In this document: piece by piece, positions 51,598 through 59,054 of the stretch | How the letters are laid out: each line of letters opens with the position of its first letter | Position numbering within the stretch: position 1 is the first letter of the stretch | Source: Streptomyces fulvoviolaceus | GTDB taxonomy: Bacteria; Actinomycetota; Actinomycetes; Streptomycetales; Streptomycetaceae | NCBI RefSeq assembly: GCF_000718165.1 | Contig: NZ_JOEY01000025.1 | Span: 62,001-126,000, forward strand | Length of the DNA stretch: 64,000 bases | Direction of reading: 5' to 3' | Program-made: the position numbers and the translations under genes | Notes under the pieces: generated by a model | Told to the model about the DNA's origin: nothing | What the model saw: only the letters and a program-made list of their open reading frames with translations | The model's database searches: none

Positions 51598-51641
51598 CAC
51601 GGCGAAGGGGCGGCCGCTTCCGCGGCCGCCCCTTCGCCGTG
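51598..51641 (+). terminator. intrinsic-type terminator after the ABC exporter
   Basis: A 20-bp perfect stem (51598-51617 and 51622-51641, starting CACGGCGAAGGGGCGG) closes a TTCC loop 1 bp after the permease stop. It is the strongest hairpin seen in the window. Confidence 0.92.
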
Positions 51642-51932
51642 CGTTCCCGTCGGCCGTCGGACCACGGCGATGAATCCGCCGAAGGGCGCGGTGTCGACCG
51701 TGACCCTGGTGCCGCGCGGGCTCGTCAGGCGCAGGGTCGCGTCGGTGGCCGAGGTGTCGGCGAACAGCTTCATGCCCGCCGGGGAAGTGATGCCCAGATC
51801 GCGCAGGTCGAACGTCAGCCGCTGGGCCTGGCCGGTCGGAGGGGTGTAGTCCGGCGTCGATGTGTCGGGGTGGCGGTGCCCGACCGACGCTGTCCGTGCG
51901 GGGTGACGTGGCGGTGTCCCCCAACCGAAGAG
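51642..51932 (-). pseudogene. possible remnant of a secreted or multi-domain protein C-terminus
   Basis: The 51642-51965 gap has no complete gene. On the minus strand one frame reads plausibly from about 51932 (after a stop) to 51650, with TPPTGQAQRLTFDLRDLG, then GMKLFADTSATDATLRLTSP and TVDTAPFGGFIAVVRR, resembling a beta-sandwich. It lacks a convincing start and its frame runs on into the terminator without a stop. It may be a decayed gene fragment. I cannot name a family. Confidence 0.3.
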
Positions 51933-51965
51933 TCATTGAAGGTTCACGGACCGGGCAGGCCGAAC

Positions 51966-52532
51966 CTAGGCCACGCCCGCCGCGTCCAGGAGCGCCGTCA
52001 CCGTCGTCGTGGCCAGCCCGTCGAGAGTCTCCACCCGGGCGCCGGCGCGGGCGCTCGCACCGTCGAAGACCAGCATCAACTGGCGGGCGAGGAAGTCGGG
52101 CTCGCGCGCACCGCCGAGCTCGGCCTGGACACGGAACGCCTCCTGGAGGCGTTTCTTGGCCTCGCGGGCGACCGCACTCGCCGGGTGTTCGGGGTCCTTC
52201 AGCTCGACGAGCGCGGCGAGGTAGGGGCACCCCCGGCACTCGGGCTCGGCCGACAGCTTCTCCAGCCGCTCGAAGACGTACAGGATCCGTTCCCGCGGGG
52301 TGCCTACGTCCTCGCCCGGGGTGAGCAGTGCCGCGTACCCGGGGGCGCGGCGCTCGAGGCTCGCCGCGAGCACCTCGTCCTTGCTCGCGAAGAGCTGGTA
52401 CATCGACCGCTTCGAGACACCGGCCGTCCGGCACAGCGCCTCGACGCCGATGGAGACGCCGTCGCGGTAGAAGAGCTCGGCCGCCGCGTCGAGGAGCCGG
52501 TCCCTCGTGGACGCCTTGTCTGTCGTGGCCAT
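51966..52532 (-). CDS. TetR family transcriptional regulator
   Basis: A 188-residue TetR-type protein. The helix-turn-helix is at about residues 9-52 (LLDAAAELFYRDGVSIGVEA, then LCRTAGVSKRSMYQLFASKD). The ligand domain has ECRGCPYLAALVELKDPEHP, with two Cys, of the TetR_C type that senses oxidised or electrophilic compounds in some relatives. An ACCGATCGGT palindrome lies 35 bp upstream, and the same motif occurs twice upstream of the SDR gene at 54883-55584. Regulation of both by this protein is the most economical reading. Confidence 0.87.
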   Translation of the reverse strand: MATTDKASTRDRLLDAAAELFYRDGVSIGVEALCRTAGVSKRSMYQLFASKDEVLAASLERRAPGYAALLTPGEDVGTPRERILYVFERLEKLSAEPECRGCPYLAALVELKDPEHPASAVAREAKKRLQEAFRVQAELGGAREPDFLARQLMLVFDGASARAGARVETLDGLATTTVTALLDAAGVA

Positions 52533-52567
52533 ACGGCGAGGTTACCTCCGCAGGCGGGAGCACAGAA

Positions 52568-52577
52568 ACCGATCGGT
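52568..52577. promoter_or_regulatory. TetR operator near its own gene and the MoxR-VWA genes
   Basis: ACCGATCGGT is a perfect palindrome in an AAACCGATCGGTCTA context between the TetR gene and the MoxR gene, 35 bp from the former and about 100 bp from the latter. Confidence 0.7.
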
Positions 52578-52678
52578 CTACCCATGCGGACCAGGTACCC
52601 AATCCGCGTGACAGAGTGGGTGAACAAGCGCTTAGATAGTTGTCCGACCTGGTTCGCGCCGTGCGCTGGAGGCCCCCG

Positions 52679-53539
52679 TTGCTGTTCACATCCGTCGACG
52701 ACGTCTCCGCGCGTCTCGCCGCGACCGGCTACCTCGCCTCGCCCGCAGTCGCCACGACCGTGTTCCTCGCCGACCGCCTCGGCAAGCCGCTCCTCGTGGA
52801 GGGCCCCGCCGGGGTCGGCAAGACGGAGCTCGCCAAGGCGGTGGCCGAGGTCGCGGGGGCCCGGCTGGTGCGACTGCAGTGCTACGAGGGCGTCGACGAG
52901 GCCCGGGCGCTGTACGAGTGGAACCACGCCAAGCAGCTCCTGCGCATCAGTGCCGGCCGGGACGAGAGCTGGGACGAGGCGCGCACGGACATCTTCAGCG
53001 AGGAGTTCCTGCTCCCCCGCCCCCTGCTGACCGCGATCCGCGGGGACGACCCCAAGGTGCTGCTGATCGACGAGACCGACAAGGCGGACGTCGAGGTCGA
53101 GGGCCTGCTTCTGGAGGTGCTCAGCGACTTCCAGGTCACGGTCCCGGAGCTGGGCACGATCACCGCGTCCCGCCGCCCCTTCGTGGTCCTCACCTCGAAC
53201 GCCAGCCGCGAGCTGTCCGAGGCCCTGCGCCGCCGCTGCCTCTTCCTGCACATCGGCTTCCCCGACGAGCAGTTGGAGCGCCGGATCGTACGGCTGAAGG
53301 TGCCGGGCCTGGACGCGGCGCTGGCCGAGTCCGTGGTGCGGGTCGTCGGCGCTTTGCGGGCCATGGACCTGCGCAAGGTGCCGTCGGTCGCGGAGACCAT
53401 CGACTGGGCGCGCACGCTCCTCGCGCTCGGCGCGGACACCCTCGACGAGTCTGTCGTACGCGACACCCTGGGCGTGCTCCTCAAGCACCAGGACGACGTC
53501 CTGAAGGCGGAGGCCAAGCTGGACCTGGACGCCCTGTGA
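52679..53539 (+). CDS. MoxR family AAA ATPase
   Basis: A 286-residue AAA+ ATPase. Walker A is EGPAGVGKTE (about residues 36-45), Walker B is KVLLIDETDKADVEVEG (about 129-145), and sensor 1 is VVLTSNASRELSE. It acts as a chaperone-like motor with a VWA partner, as in CoxD/CoxE or NorQ/NorD metal-centre maturation. The TTG at 52679 is preferred because GGAGG lies 6 nt upstream; starts at 52661 or 52640 lengthen the same frame. The end overlaps the VWA start by 4 bp. Confidence 0.9.
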   Translation: MLFTSVDDVSARLAATGYLASPAVATTVFLADRLGKPLLVEGPAGVGKTELAKAVAEVAGARLVRLQCYEGVDEARALYEWNHAKQLLRISAGRDESWDEARTDIFSEEFLLPRPLLTAIRGDDPKVLLIDETDKADVEVEGLLLEVLSDFQVTVPELGTITASRRPFVVLTSNASRELSEALRRRCLFLHIGFPDEQLERRIVRLKVPGLDAALAESVVRVVGALRAMDLRKVPSVAETIDWARTLLALGADTLDESVVRDTLGVLLKHQDDVLKAEAKLDLDAL

Positions 53540-54882
53540 GCGTCCCCGAGCGGCTCACGTCTCTCGTCGGTGCGCTGCGCTCCCACGGGATCCGCATCGG
53601 CACCGGCGAGACCGTGGACGCCGCGCAGGCCGTCCAGGCGCTGGGGCTCGCGGACCGCGAACTGCTGCGCGAGGGACTGGCCGCGACGCTCCTGCACGGC
53701 ACGTCCCAACGGCCGGTGTTCGACCCGGTCTTCGACCTGTACTTCCCGCGGGGCGTCGGCGCGCCCGACGGCGAGCCCGCGGACCGGGACGACCTGCGCG
53801 ACCGGCTCGCGGCCGCCCTCGCCGCGAACGACGAGGCGATGATGGCCCGGCTGGCGGTCGAGGCGGTCGACGGTTTCGGCGGATACGGCTCGTCGCCGGC
53901 CTCGGACGGCTGGTCGTCGCACCAGACACTCGACCGGCTCCGACCGCAGACCCTTCTCGCCCGGATCCGCGACACCATCCGTGCCCAGGGCGGGAGTTCG
54001 GGCTTCACCGACCGGCTGCTGGAGGACGAGATCCGGCGGCGCATCGAGGCGTTCCGCGCACTGGTGGCGGCGGAGGCCCGGCGGCGGGTCGCCGAGCGGC
54101 GCGGCACCGACGAGATCGCCCGGCGGGCGGTGGCCCCGACCCCCGACCGGGTCGACTTCCTGTTCGCCGGGAAGGCCCAACTGGCCGAACTGCGCAGGAC
54201 GGTGCAGCCGCTGGCCCGCAAACTCGCCACCCGCCTCGCGGCCCGCCGCCGCCGTGCCACGCGCGGCAGCATCGATCTACGGCGGACCGTGCGCGGGTCG
54301 CTGTCCACGGGCGGGGTGCCGATGCGGCCCGTGCTGCGCCGGCGTCGGCCCGCCCGTCCCGAACTGGTGCTGCTGTGCGACGTGTCGGGCTCGGTGTCCG
54401 GCTTCTCGGACTTCACGATGCTGCTGGTGCAGGCGCTGCACGACCAGTTCAGCAAGGTGCGGGTGTTCGCCTTCGTCAACCGGATCGACGAGGTGACCGG
54501 GCTGCTCGTGCACGGCACGGCGGATCCGGAAGGACTCGGCGCCCGCATCCGGGCCGAGGCGACGCTCACCGGCTGGCACGGCAGCAGCGACTACGGCGTC
54601 GCGCTGGGCGAGTTCGCGGAGCGGTACGGGGAGGCGATCGGCCCGCGCTCCACCGTGTTCGTGCTCGGTGACGCCCGCACCAACATGAGCGACCCGAACC
54701 TGGCTGCCGTACGGCAGATCACCGAACGGGCCCGCCGCGTCTACTGGTTGAACCCGGAGGGCCGCTCCCAGTGGGGCACCGGGGACTCCGCCGCGCCCGC
54801 CTACGCCGAGCTGGTCGAGATGCACGAGTGCCGCACGGCACGGCAGCTCAGCGCCCTGGTCGGACGACTGCTGCCGATCTGA
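53536..54882 (+). CDS. VWA (CoxE-like) domain protein paired with the MoxR ATPase
   Basis: A 448-residue protein. Residues about 1-265 are helical and charged, with Arg-rich segments. A CoxE-type VWA domain fills about 270-448, with MIDAS DVSGSVS near residues 281-287 preceded by ELVLLC, then TLTGWHGSSDYG and VFVLGDARTNMSDP. It forms a two-gene unit with the MoxR ATPase and should dock to a client such as an enzyme needing metal insertion, but no client is visible nearby. The stop abuts the convergent SDR stop with no gap. Confidence 0.9.
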   Translation: MSVPERLTSLVGALRSHGIRIGTGETVDAAQAVQALGLADRELLREGLAATLLHGTSQRPVFDPVFDLYFPRGVGAPDGEPADRDDLRDRLAAALAANDEAMMARLAVEAVDGFGGYGSSPASDGWSSHQTLDRLRPQTLLARIRDTIRAQGGSSGFTDRLLEDEIRRRIEAFRALVAAEARRRVAERRGTDEIARRAVAPTPDRVDFLFAGKAQLAELRRTVQPLARKLATRLAARRRRATRGSIDLRRTVRGSLSTGGVPMRPVLRRRRPARPELVLLCDVSGSVSGFSDFTMLLVQALHDQFSKVRVFAFVNRIDEVTGLLVHGTADPEGLGARIRAEATLTGWHGSSDYGVALGEFAERYGEAIGPRSTVFVLGDARTNMSDPNLAAVRQITERARRVYWLNPEGRSQWGTGDSAAPAYAELVEMHECRTARQLSALVGRLLPI

Positions 54883-55584
54883 TCACGCGGCCAACTGCGG
54901 GTAGAGCACGGCGAGATCGGCGGCCAGCCCCGCCTTCACCTGTCGAGTGAGGTCGTCGGCGAGCACCTCGAAGGCGCCGGACTCGATGCCGTCGAGCGCC
55001 TGGGCCGCCACGCTCTCGGGCGTGACCTTCGGCGCGTCGATCTTCGCGGTCATGTCCGTGTCGACGTATCCGACATGCAGACCGGTGACCTCGATCCCGC
55101 GCGGCTTCAGGTCCAGACGCAGGGAGTTGGTCTGTGACCACAGGGCGGCCTTGGAGGCGCTGTAGGAGTTCCCGATGCCGAGCCACGAGAGCACCGAGTG
55201 GACGTTGAGGATGTGTCCGCCGCCGTTGCGCTCGATGACCGGGACGAAGGCGCGGGTGACGAGCAGCGGGCCGTAGAAGTTCGTCTCGAATTCGCGCCGG
55301 ACGTCCTCGACGGGTGCGTCCAGGAAGTTCGCGTTCACGGACGTGCCCGCGTTGTTGATCAGCAGGGTGACGTCCTGTGCCTGCTCGGCGGCCGCCGCGA
55401 CGGACGCCGGGTCGCTCACCTCCAGGGCCAGCGGCACCGCGTCGGGGTGCGTGACGGTCCGCGGGTCGCGGGCGGTGGCGTAGACCTTCTTCGCGCCACG
55501 CTCGTACAGGGCGCTCACCAGCGCCCGGCCGATGCCGCGACTGCCGCCGGTGACCAGGGCGACGGAGCCTTCGATGGTGGTCAT
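54883..55584 (-). CDS. short-chain dehydrogenase/reductase
   Basis: A 233-residue classical SDR. The NAD(P)-binding motif is VTGGSRGIGRAL at about residues 11-22. NNAGTS follows, then the catalytic Ser in NVHSVLSWLG, and YSASK at about residues 142-146 supplies Tyr and Lys. The ATARDP segment after the second beta strand suggests NADPH preference. Two perfect AAACCGATCGGTTT palindromes upstream point to TetR repression. It shares its end with the VWA gene, tail to tail. Confidence 0.93.
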   Translation of the reverse strand: MTTIEGSVALVTGGSRGIGRALVSALYERGAKKVYATARDPRTVTHPDAVPLALEVSDPASVAAAAEQAQDVTLLINNAGTSVNANFLDAPVEDVRREFETNFYGPLLVTRAFVPVIERNGGGHILNVHSVLSWLGIGNSYSASKAALWSQTNSLRLDLKPRGIEVTGLHVGYVDTDMTAKIDAPKVTPESVAAQALDGIESGAFEVLADDLTRQVKAGLAADLAVLYPQLAA

Positions 55585-55604
55585 GAACCCTCCGGAACGT
55601 CGAG

Positions 55605-55618
55605 AAACCGATCGGTTT
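55605..55618. promoter_or_regulatory. TetR operator of the SDR gene, proximal copy
   Basis: AAACCGATCGGTTT is a perfect 14-bp palindrome, 20 bp upstream of the SDR ATG. It is identical to the distal copy. Confidence 0.82.
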
Positions 55619-55636
55619 ACCTACGTCGGACAGAGT

Positions 55637-55650
55637 AAACCGATCGGTTT
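55637..55650. promoter_or_regulatory. TetR operator of the SDR gene, distal copy
   Basis: AAACCGATCGGTTT again, 32 bp centre to centre from the proximal copy, about three helical turns. Both face the same side of the DNA, which favours cooperative binding of two dimers. Confidence 0.82.
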
Positions 55651-55761
55651 CCGTACGGCAAGCGCGGCGAACGGCGAGCTAATCCGGGAGAACTAGGGGT
55701 TCGTCCCTGATGTGCGTCCCGCCGCCGCTTCCCTACGCTCCGAGCAACGGAGGGGGACGTC

Positions 55762-56736
55762 ATGAAGGCAGTGGTCCAGGACCGCTACGGCTCGGCGGAC
55801 GTACTGGAGTTCAGGGAGGTCGACCAGCCGGTGCCCGCCGCCGGCGAGGTGCTGGTGCGGGTGCACGCGGCCGCGGTGAACGCGTACGACTGGCACCTGA
55901 TGCACGGCGATCCGAAGCTCTTCCGCACGGTGGCCGGACTGCGCAGGCCCAAGGTGCGGATCCGGGGCCGGGACGTCGCCGGCCGGGTCGAAGCGGTCGG
56001 CAGCGGGGTCAAGGGGCTCCACCCGGGCGACGAGGTGTTCGGCGAGGCCGACGGCACGTTCGCCGAGTTCGTGTGCGCCCAGGACGGCGAGGTGGACCTG
56101 AAACCGGCCAACCTCACCTTCGAGCAGGCGGCCGCGATGCCGCTCGCCGCGAACACCGCCCTCATGGGCCTGCGCGACGTGGCCGGGGTCCGGGCCGGCC
56201 AGACCGTGCTGGTGAACGGCGCGTCCGGCGGCGTGGGCACCTTCGCCGTGCAGATCGCGAAGGCGTACGGCGCGGAGGTGACCGGTGTCTGCAGCACACG
56301 CAACGTGGACCTGGTCCGGTCGCTCGGCGCCGACCACGTCATCGACTACACCCGGGAGGACTTCACCCGTGGGACGCCTCGGTACGACGTCGTGCTGGAC
56401 CTCGTGGGCAACCGCTCACTCGGCGAACTCCGACGCGCGCTGACCCCGGCCGGAGCGCTCGTCCTGTCCGGCGGGGGCGTGTACGAGGGCGGCAGCGTGC
56501 TCGGCCCGATGCGGCTCCTGCTCGGCGCCCGCCTGGTGTCCCCCTTCGTCCGTCAACGGGTGCTCCAACTCCCCGCGAAGGCGAGCAAGGAGAACCTCTC
56601 GGCGCTGCGCGAGCTCGCCGAGTCGGGGAAGGTCACCCCGGTGATCGAGCGCACATACCCGCTGGCCGAGGCGGCCGAGGCGATCCGGCATCTGGAGGTG
56701 GAGCACGCCCGATCGAAGATCGTCGTCACCGTGTGA
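55762..56736 (+). CDS. NAD(P)-dependent MDR-family oxidoreductase
   Basis: A 324-residue medium-chain dehydrogenase/reductase starting MKAVVQDRYGSADVLEF. The GroES-like half contains HAAAVNAYDWHLMHGDP and RGRDVAGRVEAVG. The Rossmann half has VLVNGASGGVGTFAVQIAKA (about residues 150-169) and the ARSKIVVTV tail. Zinc Cys residues are missing, so it is a zeta-crystallin/quinone-reductase-type NADPH enzyme. GGAGGGGGA precedes the ATG. No close partner is evident. Confidence 0.9.
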   Translation: MKAVVQDRYGSADVLEFREVDQPVPAAGEVLVRVHAAAVNAYDWHLMHGDPKLFRTVAGLRRPKVRIRGRDVAGRVEAVGSGVKGLHPGDEVFGEADGTFAEFVCAQDGEVDLKPANLTFEQAAAMPLAANTALMGLRDVAGVRAGQTVLVNGASGGVGTFAVQIAKAYGAEVTGVCSTRNVDLVRSLGADHVIDYTREDFTRGTPRYDVVLDLVGNRSLGELRRALTPAGALVLSGGGVYEGGSVLGPMRLLLGARLVSPFVRQRVLQLPAKASKENLSALRELAESGKVTPVIERTYPLAEAAEAIRHLEVEHARSKIVVTV

Positions 56737-56775
56737 GACGGGCCGGCACCGCCTGCCGTCTCCGCACCGCGCGCG

Positions 56776-57135
56776 CTACTTCCCCTTCGCGTAGTCCTGC
56801 GCCATGCCTCCCGCGAAGTCGTACACCACGCACTGCTCGTCGCCGACGACCCAGGCGTCGTGCCCGGGCGGCACCACGAAGATGTCACCGGGGCCCAGTT
56901 CGCCCTCACCGCCGTCGTCCATGACGACGTGCAGGCGACCCTGGACGACATAGCCGTTGTGGTGGACCTCGCAGCTCTTGGTCCCCGCGATCGGCGCCAC
57001 GGACTCGGACCAGCGCCAACCGGGCTCGAAGGTGCCCACGGCGAAGTCGAGTCCGGTCATGTGGACCGCTTCCAGGTGGCCCTTGGGGAAATCACGGCGC
57101 TCATCCGGCTTGTCGAGCGTCTTCACCTCAAACAT
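56776..57135 (-). CDS. cupin domain protein
   Basis: A 119-residue single-domain cupin. The first cupin motif is around SCEVHHNGYVVQGRLHVV (His-His and Gly at about residues 52-62), and the second is GPGDIFVVPPGHDAWVV near 77-93 (Pro-Gly-His), so a divalent metal site is likely. The start MFEVKTLDKPDERRDFPKGH has GGGAGAA 6 nt upstream. Standalone cupins of this size have varied, often unknown, roles. It lies between the oxidoreductase and the dehydratase with no clear functional link. Confidence 0.85.
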   Translation of the reverse strand: MFEVKTLDKPDERRDFPKGHLEAVHMTGLDFAVGTFEPGWRWSESVAPIAGTKSCEVHHNGYVVQGRLHVVMDDGGEGELGPGDIFVVPPGHDAWVVGDEQCVVYDFAGGMAQDYAKGK

Positions 57136-57283
57136 GTCGGTTCTCCCTTCCGGCCGCGTTCGCCGCGGCCAGGGCCGGTCTCCGTCTCCCGCCCACCGCG
57201 AGCGGCACCGGCGGGGGCCGCGCCCCACCACTCCATCGTCCGCCCGTCCGGCCGGGACGGCCATTCGGGTGAGCCCGGCCATG

Positions 57284-58261
57284 TCACTCCCCGCCCGCGC
57301 AGAGCCGCGCGAAGCGGTCCGCGTCGACGTTTCCGCCGGAGACGATCACGCCGACACGGCGCGGGAGTCGGCTCACCCGCCCGCTGAGCAGAGCGGCCAA
57401 CGGCGTGGCACCGCTGGGCTCGACGACGATCTTCAGTCGCTCGAAGGCGAAGCGCATCGCGTCCCGGATCTCGTCGTCCGACACGAGGACGACCTCGTCG
57501 AGGAGCCGCCGGTTCACGGAGAAGGTGAGCTCGCCGGGCGTGTGCAGGGCCTGTCCGTCGGCGATGGTCTTCGGTACCGGGATGCCGATGCGCCGCCCCG
57601 CCTCCAGGGACCGCTTGGTGTCGTCCCCGGCCTCCGGTTCCACGCCGATCGTGCGGATGTCCGGGTACTGCCCCTTGGCCGCCGTCGAGCTGCCGGCCAT
57701 CAGCCCCCCGCCACCGACCGGGGTCAGCAGGGCATCCAACTCCCCCGTTTCTTCGAGGAGTTCGAGTGCCGCGGTGCCCTGCCCGGCGATCACGTGCGGG
57801 TGTTCGTAGGGCGGGATGAGCGCGAGGCCCCGCTCTGCGGCGAGGGCCTCGGCGATGGCCACACGGTCGCCGGTGTAGCGGTCGTACGTGACGATCTCGG
57901 CGCCGTATCCGGCGGTGGCGTCCCGCTTGGAGCGCGGGGCGTCCTCGGGCATGACGATCACGGCGGTGGTGCCGAGTTCCCGGGCGGCCAGGGCGACGGC
58001 CTGAGCGTGGTTCCCGGACGAGTAGGCGGCGATGCCCCGGGCCAGCTGGTCCGGCGTCAGCCGGGAGGCCGCGTTGTAGGCGCCGCGGAACTTGAAGGCG
58101 CCCACGCGCTGGAAGTTCTCGCACTTGAGGAAGACCTCGGCGCCGACCAGCGCGTCGAGGGTGCGCGAGCGCAGCACCGGCGTGCGGTGCGCGACGCCCT
58201 TGAGCCGGGCGGCCGCGTCACGGACGTCGTCCAGGGTGACCGGCGGGGTGGTGGTCGTCAC
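57284..58261 (-). CDS. threonine/serine dehydratase (PLP-dependent)
   Basis: A 325-residue fold-type II PLP enzyme. The PLP Lys is in NFQRVGAFKFRGAYNA (about residue 58), then SSGNHAQAVA, the phosphate-binding loop PVGGGGLMAG (about 180-189), and C-terminal VVEPSGATPLAALLSG with SGGN. It deaminates L-threonine or L-serine (or a hydroxy-aspartate) to a keto acid. No ACT domain is present, so it is of the catabolic or racemase type. The GTG at 58261 overlaps the stop of the regulator gene. Confidence 0.9.
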   Translation of the reverse strand: MTTTTPPVTLDDVRDAAARLKGVAHRTPVLRSRTLDALVGAEVFLKCENFQRVGAFKFRGAYNAASRLTPDQLARGIAAYSSGNHAQAVALAARELGTTAVIVMPEDAPRSKRDATAGYGAEIVTYDRYTGDRVAIAEALAAERGLALIPPYEHPHVIAGQGTAALELLEETGELDALLTPVGGGGLMAGSSTAAKGQYPDIRTIGVEPEAGDDTKRSLEAGRRIGIPVPKTIADGQALHTPGELTFSVNRRLLDEVVLVSDDEIRDAMRFAFERLKIVVEPSGATPLAALLSGRVSRLPRRVGVIVSGGNVDADRFARLCAGGE

Positions 58262-58908
58262 GAGTGCCCTCCAGCGGACTTGGTTCGGGACTGGGAGAGG
58301 TAGCTGTACGCCGACGCCCGGGAGATGCCGAGCCGCCCGGCCACCTGCTCGATCGCCCGGCGCACCGCGAACACGCCCCGCTCGTCGAGGCTGCGGAACA
58401 GGTCCAGGCGCCCGGCGCGGTCGAGTGCGGCCCATGAGCGGTGCCGGTGCTCGTCGAGCATGGCGTCGACCACGGAGTCGATGTCGTCGCCGAAGGTGGT
58501 GACGGGCGGTTCGGCGGCTGCCGTGCCGCTCCCGGCCAGCGCTCCGAGCAGGGCGTGGACCTGGTTCGCCGCGGTGACGTCGACATTGACGCACAGCGCG
58601 CCGAACACCGCGCCGGTCGAGTCCCGCAGCACCATCGTGGACGACTTGACCAGCTGCCCGGTGGGCGTGCGGGTGACGTAGTTCAGCTCGTCGGCCGCCT
58701 CGTCGCCCCGGGCGAGCATCCGCATGCCGATCTCGCTCATCGCCCCGCCCACCGAGCGCCCCGTCACCGAGCCGGCGACGGCAACGACCGACTTCTCCGG
58801 GTTCCGGTAGTCGTGGAGCACCACTTCGCAGACCGGGCCGAAGGTCGCCGCGATCCCGTCGACGACCGGGGTCAGCGCGGCGAGGATCGCATTCCGCTCG
58901 GCTTCCAC
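58258..58908 (-). CDS. YheO/DauR-like transcriptional regulator
   Basis: A 216-residue protein. Residues about 1-125 are a YheO-type PAS-like domain (TFGPVCEVVLHDYRNPEKSV, STMVLRDSTGAVFGALCVN). The C-terminus has a helix-turn-helix (RRAIEQVAGRLGISRASAYSYL, about residues 180-203). DauR relatives regulate amino-acid catabolic genes, and this one overlaps the dehydratase gene, so it is probably its regulator and responds to the amino-acid substrate. Two phased TGGACT/AGTCCA sites lie 30-64 bp upstream. Confidence 0.88.
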   Translation of the reverse strand: MEAERNAILAALTPVVDGIAATFGPVCEVVLHDYRNPEKSVVAVAGSVTGRSVGGAMSEIGMRMLARGDEAADELNYVTRTPTGQLVKSSTMVLRDSTGAVFGALCVNVDVTAANQVHALLGALAGSGTAAAEPPVTTFGDDIDSVVDAMLDEHRHRSWAALDRAGRLDLFRSLDERGVFAVRRAIEQVAGRLGISRASAYSYLSQSRTKSAGGHS

Positions 58909-58937
58909 CGTGCCCTCACTCTCCTCAGCAGGAGATC

Positions 58938-58972
58938 TAGACTACACGTCCAAAGGCTGGACTATAAGTCCA
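58938..58972. promoter_or_regulatory. two phased operators of the YheO-like regulator
   Basis: TAGACTACACGTCCA (58938-58952) and the perfect dyad TGGACTATAAGTCCA (58958-58972) lie 20 bp apart, two helical turns. Both sit just upstream of the regulator-dehydratase operon. Confidence 0.72.
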
Positions 58973-59018
58973 ATTCCGGCTCGATGCACCACCCGCCCCC
59001 CGAAGCCGTCCGGGGATC

Positions 59019-59047
59019 TTGACGGGCCGGATGTTACCGGTAACATC
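59019..59047 (+). promoter_or_regulatory. promoter and LacI-type operator of the MFS-GH35 operon
   Basis: TTGACG (59019-59024), a 16-bp spacer and TAACAT (59041-59046) form the promoter. The 18-bp perfect palindrome GATGTTACCGGTAACATC (59030-59047) covers the -10. Transcription would start about 59053, at or next to the ATG at 59055. Confidence 0.8.
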
Positions 59048-59054
59048 AACGTCC

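Noticed and set aside
49512..51773. A 753-codon minus-strand frame over the ABC exporter
   Set aside because: Almost all of it is antisense to the exporter genes. Only the segment after the terminator (51642-51932) looks protein-like and is listed separately.
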